From contig CAVTEM010000010.1 in the NCBI GenBank assembly GCA_963733845.1, positions 101,663-165,662 of the forward strand: a stretch of DNA of 64,000 nucleotides, given 5' to 3'. The notes below the pieces were generated by a model. It did not search any database and was not told the origin of the DNA. It was given only the letters and a program-made list of their open reading frames with translations. How positions within the stretch are numbered: position 1 is the stretch's first letter; each line of letters starts with the position of its first letter. The translations under genes and the position numbers were made by a program. Below are positions 19,487-28,340 of this stretch, in pieces. The DNA comes from DATFQE01 sp963733845. GTDB taxonomy: Bacteria > Actinomycetota > Thermoleophilia > Gaiellales > Gaiellaceae.

Positions 19487-20041
19487 TTAAACGCAACCCA
19501 AGACTACGTTCGTCTTCCGTAAGCGATCGGATCTCCGAGGCGCGGCAGCAGACGCGGCCGCCCTTCGGGCTCCTGTGTGCCGTGCACGGACACGAAGTCG
19601 CTTGTCGCTCAGCCCGCGATCCGCTCCTCGACGGCCGGGCTGCGGAAGCTTCAGCGCTCGAGCGATCAGCGGACGCTGAACCGCGGCATTGAGCAGGCGC
19701 GAGGCCAGGACGGCGGCGGCAATCGCAACGAGGACTGACCCCGTGACGCCGAGGCCGCCCAGGGTGATTGCCACCGCGACCACCGCAACGACGACGATGA
19801 CGCAGCTGCCGCAGCTACAGCCGCAGCAGGACGGGGGCGTGCTCGTCCGCACCCGTGGCGTCGGCTCGCGACCAGAGTCTTCGATCGCGCGCGTGAACCG
19901 CTGCCAGCCGGTGAGGCTCGCTTCTTCTTCGGCCCGGCGCTGCTCCGCCTCGGCGAGGTCGAAGCGGTAGCCGCAGAAACGGCAGACCCGGGCCTCGGCT
20001 TTCACCTTTTCGGCGCAGTCGGGACAGGTCTTCTCAGCCAA
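19487..20041 (-). CDS. Zinc-ribbon membrane protein (UPF0547-like N-terminus)
   Basis: TTG start. The first 30 residues are a zinc ribbon, CPDCAEKVKAEARVCRFCGY (CxxC...CxxC). A charged helix follows, then a Cys-rich stretch (SCCGCSCGSCVIVVVAVVAV) leading into two membrane helices. The last third in this frame is basic and unlike a folded protein. A one-base change near 19620 would instead give SDFVSVHGTQEPEGRPRLLP ending at a TAG at 19504, which looks more natural. Function unknown; such proteins are small membrane-bound zinc-ribbon sensors or assembly factors. Confidence 0.65.
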   Translation of the reverse strand: MAEKTCPDCAEKVKAEARVCRFCGYRFDLAEAEQRRAEEEASLTGWQRFTRAIEDSGREPTPRVRTSTPPSCCGCSCGSCVIVVVAVVAVAITLGGLGVTGSVLVAIAAAVLASRLLNAAVQRPLIARALKLPQPGRRGADRGLSDKRLRVRARHTGARRAAASAAAPRRSDRLRKTNVVLGCV

Positions 20042-20090
20042 TCGCCGGCCTCACGATCTCGGAGACGTCAAGGGATCGGAGCTGCTCGAG

Positions 20091-20315
20091 CTCAGCGCAC
20101 CTCGTGACCTAGCGCCTGCGGCCTCGACTGACGATCAGGGCGACCTTCGAGCGCGCGGGCAGCACTCGTCCAGGTCGGCGGTTTTGGGAGATGACGATCC
20201 CCTTCTTGCGCTTGCGTGAGTAGGCGTAGCCGACCTTGCCGGTGCGGCAATGCCGCTTGGCGATCATCTGCTTGGCGGAGACGAGGCGCTTGCCGACGAC
20301 GGCGGGCACCCTGCA
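20091..20315 (-). repeat. Duplicated PASTA-domain cassette, copy 1 (partner at 23670-23894)
   Basis: About 225 bases nearly identical to 23670-23894 at an offset of 3,579. It covers the last ~65 codons of the RCC1 protein plus about 18 bases beyond its stop. Only scattered differences are visible. Identity running into the untranslated flank indicates recent copying or gene conversion rather than protein-level constraint. Confidence 0.85.
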
Positions 20316-21788
20316 TGGGGCGGGCTTCGCGGGCGGCGCGAAAGGGCTCTCGATCGCGAACGTCTGCGAAACATCCGGTGCCGGCTCCCAGTTCACGTCG
20401 CCTGCTTGCGACGCGGTGAGGGTGCAGGAACCGGCGCCGGTCAGATGTACGGTCACACCGCTGACCGCGCAGTTCCCGCTCGCACGGAAGGCCACCGGCA
20501 GGCCTGAGCTGGCAAAGGCCGAGGCGGCGAAGTCCGGGTCGCCGAACGTCTTCGTCCCGATCGGAATGAAGCTGACTGACTGGCGCACCCTCGCGATCGT
20601 GAACGTCCGCGAGACATCCGGCGCCGGGTTGAAGTTCAGGCCGCCCGGCTGCGATGCGGTGACCGTGCAGGAGCCGCCGCTTGTGATGTAAACGACTCCG
20701 GCGTAGAAGAAGCAGGCGCCGCTCGCGGTGAATGAGACCGGCAAGCCCGAGGACGCTGTCGCGCTGGGGGTAAAGCTCTCGCCCGAGGTCCTGTTCGGGA
20801 GTGGGGCGAACGTGATCGTCTGGTCGATGAGCGCGGCCACCACCAGGCTGTGAAAGTCACCGGCGGCGATCGCGGTCACGCCGGTGAGAGCGGCCGGCAC
20901 CTTGCACTGGCCGAAATCGTGGCCGGCGCCACAGCCCCAGGCGACGACGGTGCCGTCGCTCTTCAGGGCCAGGCTGTGCCCGTAGGCAGCGGAGATGGCG
21001 GTCACACCGGCGAGGCCGCCCGGCACGTTGCACTGCCCGAAGTTCAAGTTGCCGCAGCCCCAGGCGACGACGGTGCCGTCGCCCTTCAAGGCCAGGCTCT
21101 GAGTGCGCCCGGCGGCGATCGCGGTCACGCCGGTAAGGCTGCCCGGCACCATGCACTGCCCGGCGTCGAAGGGGCCGCAGCCCCAGGCGACGACGGTGCC
21201 ATCGCTCTTCAAGGCGAGACTGTGCGCGGTGCTGGCGGCGACCGCGGTCACGCCCGCAAGATCGATCGGCACGTCGCACTGCCCGTAGTTCTGGCTGCCG
21301 CCGCAGCCCCAGGCGACGACGGTGCCGTCGCTCTTCAAGGCGAGGCTGTGATAGGTGCCGGCCGCGACAGCGGTCACCCCGGCGAGGCTGCCCGGCACGG
21401 TGCACTGCCCGCGGTCGAGGGAGCCGCAGCCCCAGGCGACGACGGTGCCCTCGCTCTTCCGGGCGAGGCTGTGAGTCAGGCTGCCGGCGACCGCGGTCAC
21501 CGCGGCGAGCCCGCCCGGAACGTTGCACTGCCCGTAGTTGAAGCCGCAGCCCCAGGCGACGACGGTCCCGTCCGTCTTCACGGCCAGGCCGTGGTCGCCG
21601 CCGGCGGCGAGCGCGGTTGGGTCAGTTAGACCGCCCGGCACCGCGCACGGGCCGGCAACGCTACCGCCGCAACCCCAGGCGAGCGTGGTAGTGGTTGCCG
21701 CCTGCGCCGCGGCGGGCGCAGCGAGGACGCCGACAGTCAGCGCGGCGAGCGCACAGAACCGCAGGAGCGACCTCGATCTCGCCGACAG
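20109..21788 (-). CDS. Exported RCC1-repeat protein with C-terminal PASTA-like domain
   Basis: After a signal peptide (FCALAALTVGVLAAPAAAQA) come about eight RCC1-type blades with the local consensus AAGxxHSLALKSDGTVVAWG and GQCxVPG. Two Ig-like modules (FASSGLPVAFRASGNC and its partner) and a C-terminal PASTA-like unit (CRVPAVVGKRLVSAKQMI to the basic end SRGRRR) follow. The only standard start in frame is GTG 21641, which lies after the signal peptide. AGGAGG near 21795 followed by CTG 21788 suggests either a rare CTG start or a lost base. RCC1 propellers bind proteins or sugars, and PASTA units bind muropeptides in kinases and penicillin-binding proteins, so cell-wall retention is plausible. 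Confidence 0.75.
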   Translation of the reverse strand: MSARSRSLLRFCALAALTVGVLAAPAAAQAATTTTLAWGCGGSVAGPCAVPGGLTDPTALAAGGDHGLAVKTDGTVVAWGCGFNYGQCNVPGGLAAVTAVAGSLTHSLARKSEGTVVAWGCGSLDRGQCTVPGSLAGVTAVAAGTYHSLALKSDGTVVAWGCGGSQNYGQCDVPIDLAGVTAVAASTAHSLALKSDGTVVAWGCGPFDAGQCMVPGSLTGVTAIAAGRTQSLALKGDGTVVAWGCGNLNFGQCNVPGGLAGVTAISAAYGHSLALKSDGTVVAWGCGAGHDFGQCKVPAALTGVTAIAAGDFHSLVVAALIDQTITFAPLPNRTSGESFTPSATASSGLPVSFTASGACFFYAGVVYITSGGSCTVTASQPGGLNFNPAPDVSRTFTIARVRQSVSFIPIGTKTFGDPDFAASAFASSGLPVAFRASGNCAVSGVTVHLTGAGSCTLTASQAGDVNWEPAPDVSQTFAIESPFAPPAKPAPCRVPAVVGKRLVSAKQMIAKRHCRTGKVGYAYSRKRKKGIVISQNRRPGRVLPARSKVALIVSRGRRR

Positions 21789-21978
21789 CTTGACCTCCTG
21801 GTCTGTCCCTGATCCTCCTCCTTACCAGGATGCTTTGCAAGACGGATATTGCCCGTCCGTAGGGCCTCGCGCGGCTCGTTCAACCACGGAGCCGCAGCAA
21901 GCCTTCCGGAGGCGGACAATGCCATCCCTCGCCGGGAGGCAAAGCGGCGGCGCGGCGCGCCGAACAGCACGCTCGAAC

Positions 21979-22906
21979 CTAGAACGTGCGCCAGCTCTGG
22001 CGGCTGATAAAGAATCCGTGGCCGCGCTTGTTGCGGCAGGTCATGCCCGTGAACGCCGAGCGGCAGCTGAGCCCGGCGCCGGTCCAGGTCTTCCCGTAGC
22101 CGAGCACCCGCGCCATGCGCAATGGGACGAACGGACCGGCGTCGCCCGAACAGGGCGGCGGGGTCGGACGGCCCCCGTTCGAGCGGATGCCGATGCGGTT
22201 GCCAGTGTGGCCGAGGCGCAGCCGTTTGCACTCTGCCGTGTAGGGCGGCTTCGGCTTCAGGCCGGTCTTGATCCCGCACTCGACGGCGGCCGGTGCGTGG
22301 CGGGTGTAGGCGGCGCAGATGATGTTTCCCGACGGCGACCGGAAGCGAGTTGCCCAATCCGCGCCCGCCGGCGGAGGCGGTGGGGGGCTGGTCGGCGGCT
22401 TCAGCTGCTTCCAGGGCCCGGCGACGAGGCGGGTGCCGTCCCAGCTCCAGCTGCGCGCCCTCGTGCCTCCGCTCGGGAGGCAGCGGGAATCGCCGCGGCG
22501 ATGCACTGCCGTGGTCTCGCGGATGTCCGAGCCGACCGCCTGCAAGGGAGGAATGAGGTAGGAGGGCTGATCGAGAACCGCTCCAGCGCGCGTCGGCATA
22601 CTGGAAGACGATCCAGCGCTGAACCGGCCAGCAGGTCGGGAAGGTGAACGCGATCACCATCGCCTCGCTGCCAGGCCCGGTGAACGAGCCGCACAGCAGC
22701 TGGTTGATCGGCTTGCGCATGCCGGGGTCGAAGAAGTACGGCTTGCCCACCCGAAGCGCCGTCTCCATCGAGCAGCCCTCTTGGGCAGGCAGAGCGGACG
22801 GGGTGGTGGGCATGACGCCGCGTGAGCTCGCGAGCGCCCCGCCAGAGCCGCCAACGGTGCCCGCTGCCGCGAGCGCAGCAAGTGCCAGAACGAGCCTCGC
22901 GCTCAC
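21979..22906 (-). CDS. Exported two-domain protein, DUF6636-like, paralogue 1 (frameshifted)
   Basis: GTG start at 22906 leads into a signal peptide (SARLVLALAALAAAGTVGGS). N-terminal domain: CSMETALRVGKPYFF, LLCGSFTGPGSEAMVIAFTF, WIVFQYADARW. C-terminal domain: FRSPSGNIICAAY, ECGIKTGLKPKP, LSCRSAFTGMTCRNKRGHGF. The last strings resemble the actinobacterial DUF6636 signature as I recall it. The two parts are in different frames; the change is near 22590, where the paralogue at 28341-29273 reads through. Cys-rich and secreted, probably disulfide-bonded; function unknown. Confidence 0.75.
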
Positions 22907-22953
22907 CGACGGCCCCCGCTGCTGCCGTTCGCGACGAAGGCGAGCGGCAGCGC

Positions 22954-23209
22954 TTATGGCGCCCAGGCCGGCTTGCTCACCGGCGGCCGGGCCGACGCTG
23001 CCCGCCGCCGCCAGCGTGCCGGTCGCCCGCCCCGGCGAACGCTCAGCACGAGCGCGGCACGCAGCCGGCCGCGGAAGAGCACCCGCCCGCCTAGGCGACC
23101 AGGGGCTCTGGCGAGCGCCGCTGAGGTGTCGCCTGCAGCAGCGAACAGGCTTCCCGCCGTCCTGGCTGCCGCAGTCAAGGTCCTCCCCGAGCCAGGGCTC
23201 AGCTCGCAT
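22954..23209 (-). pseudogene. Truncated copy of the SBBP-protein N-terminus
   Basis: Begins MRAEPWLGEDL like the SBBP-repeat gene at 33443 (MRAERWLEEDL), then in a second frame TAAARTAGSLFAAAGDTSAA matches TAAGRTAGSEFAAASDSSAA. The transmembrane part degenerates into basic residues and a stop at 22954, just before the DUF6636-like gene. It carries the same promoter as the intact copy. It looks like the leftover of a duplicated promoter/N-terminus cassette; it could also serve as a leader for the gene behind it. Confidence 0.6.
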
Positions 23210-23293
23210 CGCTCGCGTTTGGAAGATCGTGTCGATCATCCCAAGCTTCGCTTTGCTAGTCAACTTTTTCTAAGTTCGAGCAGAAATTGGGCC
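22984..23293 (-). repeat. Duplicated promoter/N-terminus cassette, copy 1 (partner at 33239-33526)
   Basis: About 300 bases alignable with 33239-33526: the shared AACTTTTTCTAAGTT tract, TTGACT promoter, ATG and signal/anchor codons. The match is strongest in the promoter and weakens toward the coding end. Confidence 0.75.
23235..23263 (-). promoter_or_regulatory. Sigma-70-type promoter, duplicated cassette copy 1
   Basis: On the minus strand TTGACT (23263-23258), a 17-base spacer, and GATGAT (23240-23235), ahead of ATG 23209. Both hexamers and the spacing are conserved in copy 2 despite changes in the spacer. Confidence 0.6.
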
Positions 23294-23378
23294 AAGCCTC
23301 GTGGAGGCGATCAAGCAGTGCGCAGACGAACTCGGCCGCATCCCTAGACTCGCGCGACCCCGAGTCTAGGAGGCTTAG

Positions 23379-23600
23379 ATGGCAATTGAGCCTGCACCAG
23401 GACCAGAGCTAGGTACGCGCATTGTGTTTGTGGGGAGCACCAAGGGAGAGCACCTGACGCTGGACGTCGATCAGAACCCGCCCGCCGTGGGGCAGCTCGT
23501 CTCGTCGGGCGGGCTTTCACGGCTCACGACAGAGGACATACCGATCTGGGTGAACGTCGCGAATGTGCTCTACGTTCATGGCGTCAAGCTGGTGGACTGA
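23379..23600 (+). CDS. Small conserved-looking cytosolic protein, 73 residues
   Basis: ATG 23379 with AGGAGG six bases upstream. The sequence has a compact beta pattern: RIVFVGSTKGEHLTLDVD, then PAVGQLVSSGG, and ends IPIWVNVANVLYVHGVKLVD. The WVNVANVLYV segment resembles small actinobacterial proteins with a WVxVNxxNVxYV strand, whose function is unknown. It stands alone on the plus strand between minus-strand exported-protein genes, and codon use looks like real coding. Confidence 0.65.
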   Translation: MAIEPAPGPELGTRIVFVGSTKGEHLTLDVDQNPPAVGQLVSSGGLSRLTTEDIPIWVNVANVLYVHGVKLVD

Positions 23601-23669
23601 TGAATCCCTGCACGCCAGCCTCCGACCTCGGGGTCGTCCGCACTCCGACGCTCATACGGCGGGCGGGTG

Positions 23670-23894
23670 CTCAGCGCACCTCGTGACCTAGCGCCTGCGG
23701 CCTCGACTGACGATCAGGGCGACCTTCGAGCGCGCGGGCAGCACGCGTCCAGGTCGGCGGTTTTGGGAGATGACGATCCCCTTCTTGCGCTTGCGTGAGT
23801 ACGCGTAGGCGACCTTGCCGGTGCGGCAATGCCTCGTCGCGATCATCCGCTTGGCGTGGACGAGGCGCCTACCGACGACCGCCGGCACCCTGCA
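23670..23894 (-). repeat. Duplicated PASTA-domain cassette, copy 2 (partner at 20091-20315)
   Basis: Second copy of the near-identical 225-base segment, coding the terminal PASTA-like unit of the PD40 protein and its 3' flank. Confidence 0.85.
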
Positions 23895-25103
23895 GCGCGC
23901 GGTTGAGGACGACGGCGAGCCAGGCGGCGGCGGGCTAACCGGCGGCGAGCCAGGCGGCGGCGGGCTAACCGGAGGCGGGCCAGGCGGCGGCGGGCCAGGC
24001 GGTGGAGGCCCAGGGGGCGGAGGCTGTGAAGGCGGCGCTGTGAGCACACACCGTGGCGTTAAGCCGGCGATGCACGGCTGCCAGTTCGGCCAGCCCTCCG
24101 TCCAGGTCGTGCTCGTGAGCCGCCGCTGGTCACTGCCGTCGGCATTCATCAGCCAGATGTCTCCTCGCAGGTGGTAAGCGATCTTGCTGCCGTCTGGGGA
24201 GAACACCGGCCCGCCCTCATCGGGCGGAAAGTCGGGTCCCGTCGGGTCAGTCGTGGTCAGGCGTGTGGCCACGCCCGTACCGACGTCCACGACGAAAAGA
24301 TCGTACGACGGAACCGGGAAGCCGTTCGGCTGACGCGAGTACACGATTCTCTTGCCGTCCGGTGACCAGTCGAACCCGCCGTAGCCTTCGTAATGAGTAG
24401 TCGCGGGGGTCAGGCGTTGTGGCTCGCCGCCGCCGATCGGGACGGCGTAGACGCCTGTGACCCTGTCCAAGTACGGGCAGCCCCATTGGAAGGCGACGCG
24501 ATCACCCAGCGGTGACACCTTCGGCAGGCCTTTGCCGCAGCCGTCCGGCTCGGTGAGCAGCGTCTTGCCACTGCCGTCGAGGTTGACCTTGTAGGGCTGG
24601 TCGACTGGTTCGCCGGTCGGGTAGTGGTACTTGTCGGTGACGACGAGGGTCTTTCCATCGGGAGTCCAGGAAGGCTGGGTTCCGGTCGTGACGCGCCGCG
24701 GGTTCGAGCCGTCTGCGTTGCGGATCCACACCTCCTGGCTCAGGTTGCAGCCGAACAGCTGCCCGGCGCAACGCGTATAAGCGATCAGCGTTCCGTCCGG
24801 TGACCAGACCGGCACGATCTCGAGCGGTTCGCCGACGTAGTTCTGGTGAATCGCCTGCTGCGCCGACCCGTCCGGGTTCATCGCCCACAGGCTCAGGGCG
24901 ACCTCTCCGTAGACCTCGGACGGCACGCCGCCCGAGCTCGTGTAGGCGATCTGACCATTGATCAGGGCCGGATAGGCGGCTTCGCCCGAGTCGATCGCCA
25001 CCACGCAGGGAAACAGCGCGGCGAGCGCGAGCACGGCTCCGAGCTTCAGCTGTGGTGAACCCATGCGGACGGCGCTTAAGCCGCGTAGCGACACAACTCG
25101 CAA
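23688..25103 (-). CDS. Exported TolB-like PD40 propeller with C-terminal PASTA-like domain
   Basis: TTG 25103 is preceded by GAGGAGAG at good spacing; an ATG 13 codons in is an alternative. A signal segment (LGAVLALAALFPCVVAI) is followed by six PD40/TolB-type blades (PVWSPDGTLIAYTR, PSWTPDGKTLVVTD, FDWSPDGKRIVYSR, PVFSPDGSKIAYHL, with WIRNADGSNPRRVT between). A Pro/Gly linker with repeated PPPPGSPP units then leads to the PASTA-like unit CRVPAVVGRRLVHAKRMI ending SRGRRR. Predicted extracellular, wall-associated propeller. The frame is intact. No Tol-Pal partner is present, as expected for a monoderm. Confidence 0.85.
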   Translation of the reverse strand: MRVVSLRGLSAVRMGSPQLKLGAVLALAALFPCVVAIDSGEAAYPALINGQIAYTSSGGVPSEVYGEVALSLWAMNPDGSAQQAIHQNYVGEPLEIVPVWSPDGTLIAYTRCAGQLFGCNLSQEVWIRNADGSNPRRVTTGTQPSWTPDGKTLVVTDKYHYPTGEPVDQPYKVNLDGSGKTLLTEPDGCGKGLPKVSPLGDRVAFQWGCPYLDRVTGVYAVPIGGGEPQRLTPATTHYEGYGGFDWSPDGKRIVYSRQPNGFPVPSYDLFVVDVGTGVATRLTTTDPTGPDFPPDEGGPVFSPDGSKIAYHLRGDIWLMNADGSDQRRLTSTTWTEGWPNWQPCIAGLTPRCVLTAPPSQPPPPGPPPPGPPPPGPPPVSPPPPGSPPVSPPPPGSPSSSTARCRVPAVVGRRLVHAKRMIATRHCRTGKVAYAYSRKRKKGIVISQNRRPGRVLPARSKVALIVSRGRRR

Positions 25104-25326
25104 GAGGGACTCTCCTCGTTGCCGCAGAGGACATGAACCCTAATCGACTACGAAAAAAAGTCCAAGCGGGGCATCGCGGGCTCCCGGCCTCGGCGGCGGC
25201 ATGAATGGGCCGAACGGCCCATAGGCAACACGTCCAGGGATGGGGATACTTCGTCGGTCAGCCATCCGAACCGCTGGGCGGGGCAGGATGGTTTGCGTTT
25301 GCTGCGGTCACAACGGGGGAGGGGTC

Positions 25327-27978
25327 TTGAGGTCACGAGGGAAGCTGTCGTTGTTCGCTGCGCTGCTTGCGCTGGCGGCCGTCGTCTCTGACGGCGCCGC
25401 TGCCGCGACTGCACAGGCCCAGTCGCGCGCGCTCGTGCGCCTGGCAGATGCGAGTACGAGCGGGATCAGCGCACGCGCCGACGCGGGTGTCGGCCGGCGC
25501 ACGTTCGTGCGCATGAAGGTGCCGGTGAGCGAGTTCTCGCAGGCGAATGCTGCGTCCGTGCGCGGACAGGATTTCTGGCACGAGTTCGGGGCTGCCTTCG
25601 GGGTGAGCGACCCCGAGGCCCAGCTCTCGCTGCGCTCGAACACTCGCGACGCTGCGGGTGGAGCTCACCTGCGCTACGACCAGCGCTACAAGGGGCTGTC
25701 CGTCTTCGGCGGCCAGCTCGTCCTGCACCTGGACGCCAAGGGTGCGGCCCGAGCCGTGAACGGCGACTTCGCGCGCGACGTCTCGGTTTCGACCACGCCG
25801 GCGATCTCGGAATCCGGCGCGGTCTGGACGGCGACCCGCCGCGTGCCTGCGCGCGAGCTGACAGCCGGACTCGAGGCCGAGCAGCTCGTCTTCGTCGACC
25901 CGCTCGGAAAGGCGCACCTGGCCTGGGAAGCGACGGTGACCACGCAGCGGCCGCTCGGCATCTGGCGCGTGTTCGTGGACGCGCACACGGGCGAAGTGCT
26001 CCGCTTCCACAACGACCTGCACACGGCGAGAAACCGCGAGACCCACAACAACGGCAACGACCCGGACTGCCCTCGGTTCGGAGCGCCGGACTGCGTCCTC
26101 CCCGGCCCGCTCGCCCGCACCGAGAGTCAGCCGGCGACCGGCGAGCCGGACGTCGACCAGACGCACGTCAACACGGCGATCGCCTACGACTACTTCAGCT
26201 CCACCTTCGGGCGCGACTCCTACGACGGAGCCGGGCACAAGATGACCTCGACGGTCAACGTCGGCGACAACTACAACAACGCGTTCTGGTGCCCGGACGA
26301 CTGCGCACTCGACTACGGCTCGGGGTCTGACGGCGAGCAGATGGTCTACGGCGACGGCGACGGTGTCGTCTTCTCGCCGCTCGGACGTGACCCCGACGTC
26401 GTCGTGCACGAACTCACGCACGCGGTCACGGAGAAGACCGCGGGTCTCGACTACTTCGGCCAGAGCGGCGCGCTGAACGAGTCGTTCTCGGACGTGTTCG
26501 CAGCGATGGCGAACCCGGCCAACTGGCTGATCGGCGAGGCCAGCTACACGCCCGGCATCTCCGGCGATGCGCTGCGCAACCTGCAAGACCCGAGCGCAGA
26601 GGGCCAGCCCGAGCACATGTCGCAGTACCTCAACACCGTCTACGACGCCGCGGGCGTGCACTCGAACAGCGGCATCCCCAACCACGCGGCCTACCTCGTC
26701 TCCGAGGGGGCGGGCTACGGCATCGGCAGAACGGTCACGCAGCGCCTCTACTACTGGTCGCTCGCCAACTGCCTGTCGACCCGCGCCGACTTCTTCGAGC
26801 ACCTGCTCTGTCTCGAGGATGCCGCCACATTCGCAGCGAGCATCCCCGACCGTGCGGCGGCTCGCCGCGCCGTCGATCGCGCCCACGCGGCAGTCGGGAT
26901 CGCCTACCCGCCGCTGGTCACGACCCCGAGCGGCGGCTCGCTGCCGGCAGGCGTCGCAGCGACGACCGGCTGGGAAGCCGACGAGACGAACCTGCCCTTC
27001 CGGGTCGAGCTCGTCCCGACCGCCCTGACGACGTACACACAGGGGTTCGAGGCCAGCGCTTCGCTGCCGCCCGGCTTCAGCTCGGTCGGGACTCCCCCCT
27101 GGTTCGTCGACCTGACGCCGCCTCCGGGCGGTGCGGGTGGAGCTCGAGCGGCCCAGGCGGGCGCGATTACCCACAACGGGCACTCGGAGCTGCGGGCTGT
27201 TCTGCATACCGGCGGCCTTTCCACGCTCTCCTTCAAGGGGAAGATCGACAGCGAGGAGGACTTCGACTTCTTCTCGCTGCACATCAACGCGGTTCCGATC
27301 CTCGCGGGCTCGGGCGCGACCCCCTGGTTCACCGAGAGCGTCGACCTCAGCAGCCTGGGCGGGACGTCCAATGCCTGGGAGTTCGCCTGGGTGTACGAGA
27401 AGGACTTCACCGACTCGGCGGGCGCGGACACGGCTTGGCTCGACGACGTCACGCTCACGAACGCTGCGGGCGCGACGACGGTGATCAACCCGGCGACGGC
27501 GATCGGGGCGGCGAGCCAGGTGTTCACGCCGGCCGCTACGGGCACGTTCCGCACGCGCGTGACGACGATCGGGGTCGCACCCTGGCTGGCCGAGGGTCAG
27601 TCCTTGCCGTTCACGGTGACGAGCACAACGCCGCCCCCACCGCCGCCGCCCCCACCGCCGACACCACCACCACCGACACCGCCACCGCCGACGCCGCCAC
27701 CTCCGCCGCCACCGGTGACGCCACCTCCGCCGCCGCCTGTCCCGCCGCGGACACCGGCCCAGCCGGCCCGCTGCGTGGTGCCGAACGTCAAGGGCAAGAC
27801 GCAGGCGGCCGCACGGGCGGCGCTGACCGCGAAGAAGTGCGCGCTCGGCAAGGTGACGAGGGCCTACAGCGCCAAGGTCAAGTCCGGCCGCGTGATCTCG
27901 CAGAGCAAGGCGCCCGGCGCCCGGCTGAAGCGGGGCACGAAGGTCAACGTCGTGATCAGCCGCGGGAAGCGGCGCTAG
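25327..27978 (+). CDS. Secreted M4 (thermolysin-family) metalloprotease with PASTA-like C-terminus
   Basis: Start set at TTG 25327 because GGGGGAGGGG lies just upstream and the signal peptide (LSLFAALLALAAVVSDGAAA) follows; earlier in-frame starts exist. Order: FTP/PepSY propeptide (LRYDQRYKGLSVFGGQLVLH, WRVFVDAHTGEVLRF), catalytic domain with HELTHAV zinc motif, NESFSD third ligand and the catalytic His in HSNSGIPNHAAY, then two beta domains. One of these is an immune-inhibitor-A-like segment with PPWFVDL and SEEDFDFFSL. A Pro-rich linker and a PASTA-like unit (CVVPNVKGKTQAAARAAL to SRGKRR) close it. Expected to degrade proteins outside the cell, held at the wall by the tail. The frame is intact and a strong hairpin follows. 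Confidence 0.93.
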   Translation: MRSRGKLSLFAALLALAAVVSDGAAAATAQAQSRALVRLADASTSGISARADAGVGRRTFVRMKVPVSEFSQANAASVRGQDFWHEFGAAFGVSDPEAQLSLRSNTRDAAGGAHLRYDQRYKGLSVFGGQLVLHLDAKGAARAVNGDFARDVSVSTTPAISESGAVWTATRRVPARELTAGLEAEQLVFVDPLGKAHLAWEATVTTQRPLGIWRVFVDAHTGEVLRFHNDLHTARNRETHNNGNDPDCPRFGAPDCVLPGPLARTESQPATGEPDVDQTHVNTAIAYDYFSSTFGRDSYDGAGHKMTSTVNVGDNYNNAFWCPDDCALDYGSGSDGEQMVYGDGDGVVFSPLGRDPDVVVHELTHAVTEKTAGLDYFGQSGALNESFSDVFAAMANPANWLIGEASYTPGISGDALRNLQDPSAEGQPEHMSQYLNTVYDAAGVHSNSGIPNHAAYLVSEGAGYGIGRTVTQRLYYWSLANCLSTRADFFEHLLCLEDAATFAASIPDRAAARRAVDRAHAAVGIAYPPLVTTPSGGSLPAGVAATTGWEADETNLPFRVELVPTALTTYTQGFEASASLPPGFSSVGTPPWFVDLTPPPGGAGGARAAQAGAITHNGHSELRAVLHTGGLSTLSFKGKIDSEEDFDFFSLHINAVPILAGSGATPWFTESVDLSSLGGTSNAWEFAWVYEKDFTDSAGADTAWLDDVTLTNAAGATTVINPATAIGAASQVFTPAATGTFRTRVTTIGVAPWLAEGQSLPFTVTSTTPPPPPPPPPPTPPPPTPPPPTPPPPPPPVTPPPPPPVPPRTPAQPARCVVPNVKGKTQAAARAALTAKKCALGKVTRAYSAKVKSGRVISQSKAPGARLKRGTKVNVVISRGKRR

Positions 27979-27989
27979 CCCACCGGCAA

Positions 27990-28030
27990 GTAACGGGGGG
28001 CGCAGATCCTTCGCTCTGCGCCCCCGTTAC
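27990..28030 (+). terminator. Strong terminator hairpin after the M4 protease
   Basis: GTAACGGGGGGCGCAGA (27990-28006) pairs with TCTGCGCCCCCGTTAC (28015-28030): a 16-bp stem with one bulged G and an 8-base loop, 12 bases beyond the stop. Confidence 0.85.
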
Positions 28031-28340
28031 ACGTCGCAGCCAGGGCGAACCGAGCAACCGTTGCTCGGATGAACACACCCGTTGCGCGGAGCTTGGCGTC
28101 GTCGCGGCGTCCATTGCGCCGACCCCGATCCATCAGGATCGGCTCTCGGCCGACGTGGTAGGCCTGTGCAAACGGGCGACGCTGTGTCTAAACGGCCGTC
28201 GGCCCACCGCGCCGCGGCACCCGCCCGGCCCCGGCTCGAGCAAGGCCTCTTAGGCCGCGCGCGCTGGCGCAATGACGCTTGCCTTCGCGTAGCCGACCAG
28301 CCCGCGGCCCCCCGGCGCCCTCATGCGTTCAGGCTCGAAC
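28031..28340. other. Intergenic region with a 19-base dyad
   Basis: No gene seen. A perfect dyad CCGAGCAAC-C-GTTGCTCGG lies at 28050-28068; with a one-base centre it cannot form a normal hairpin but would suit a dimeric DNA-binding protein. Confidence 0.35.

Noticed and set aside
25333..27282. A 649-codon open frame opposite the M4 protease
   Set aside because: Antisense shadow: it lies wholly inside the protease gene with its zinc motif and shows no domain pattern of its own.
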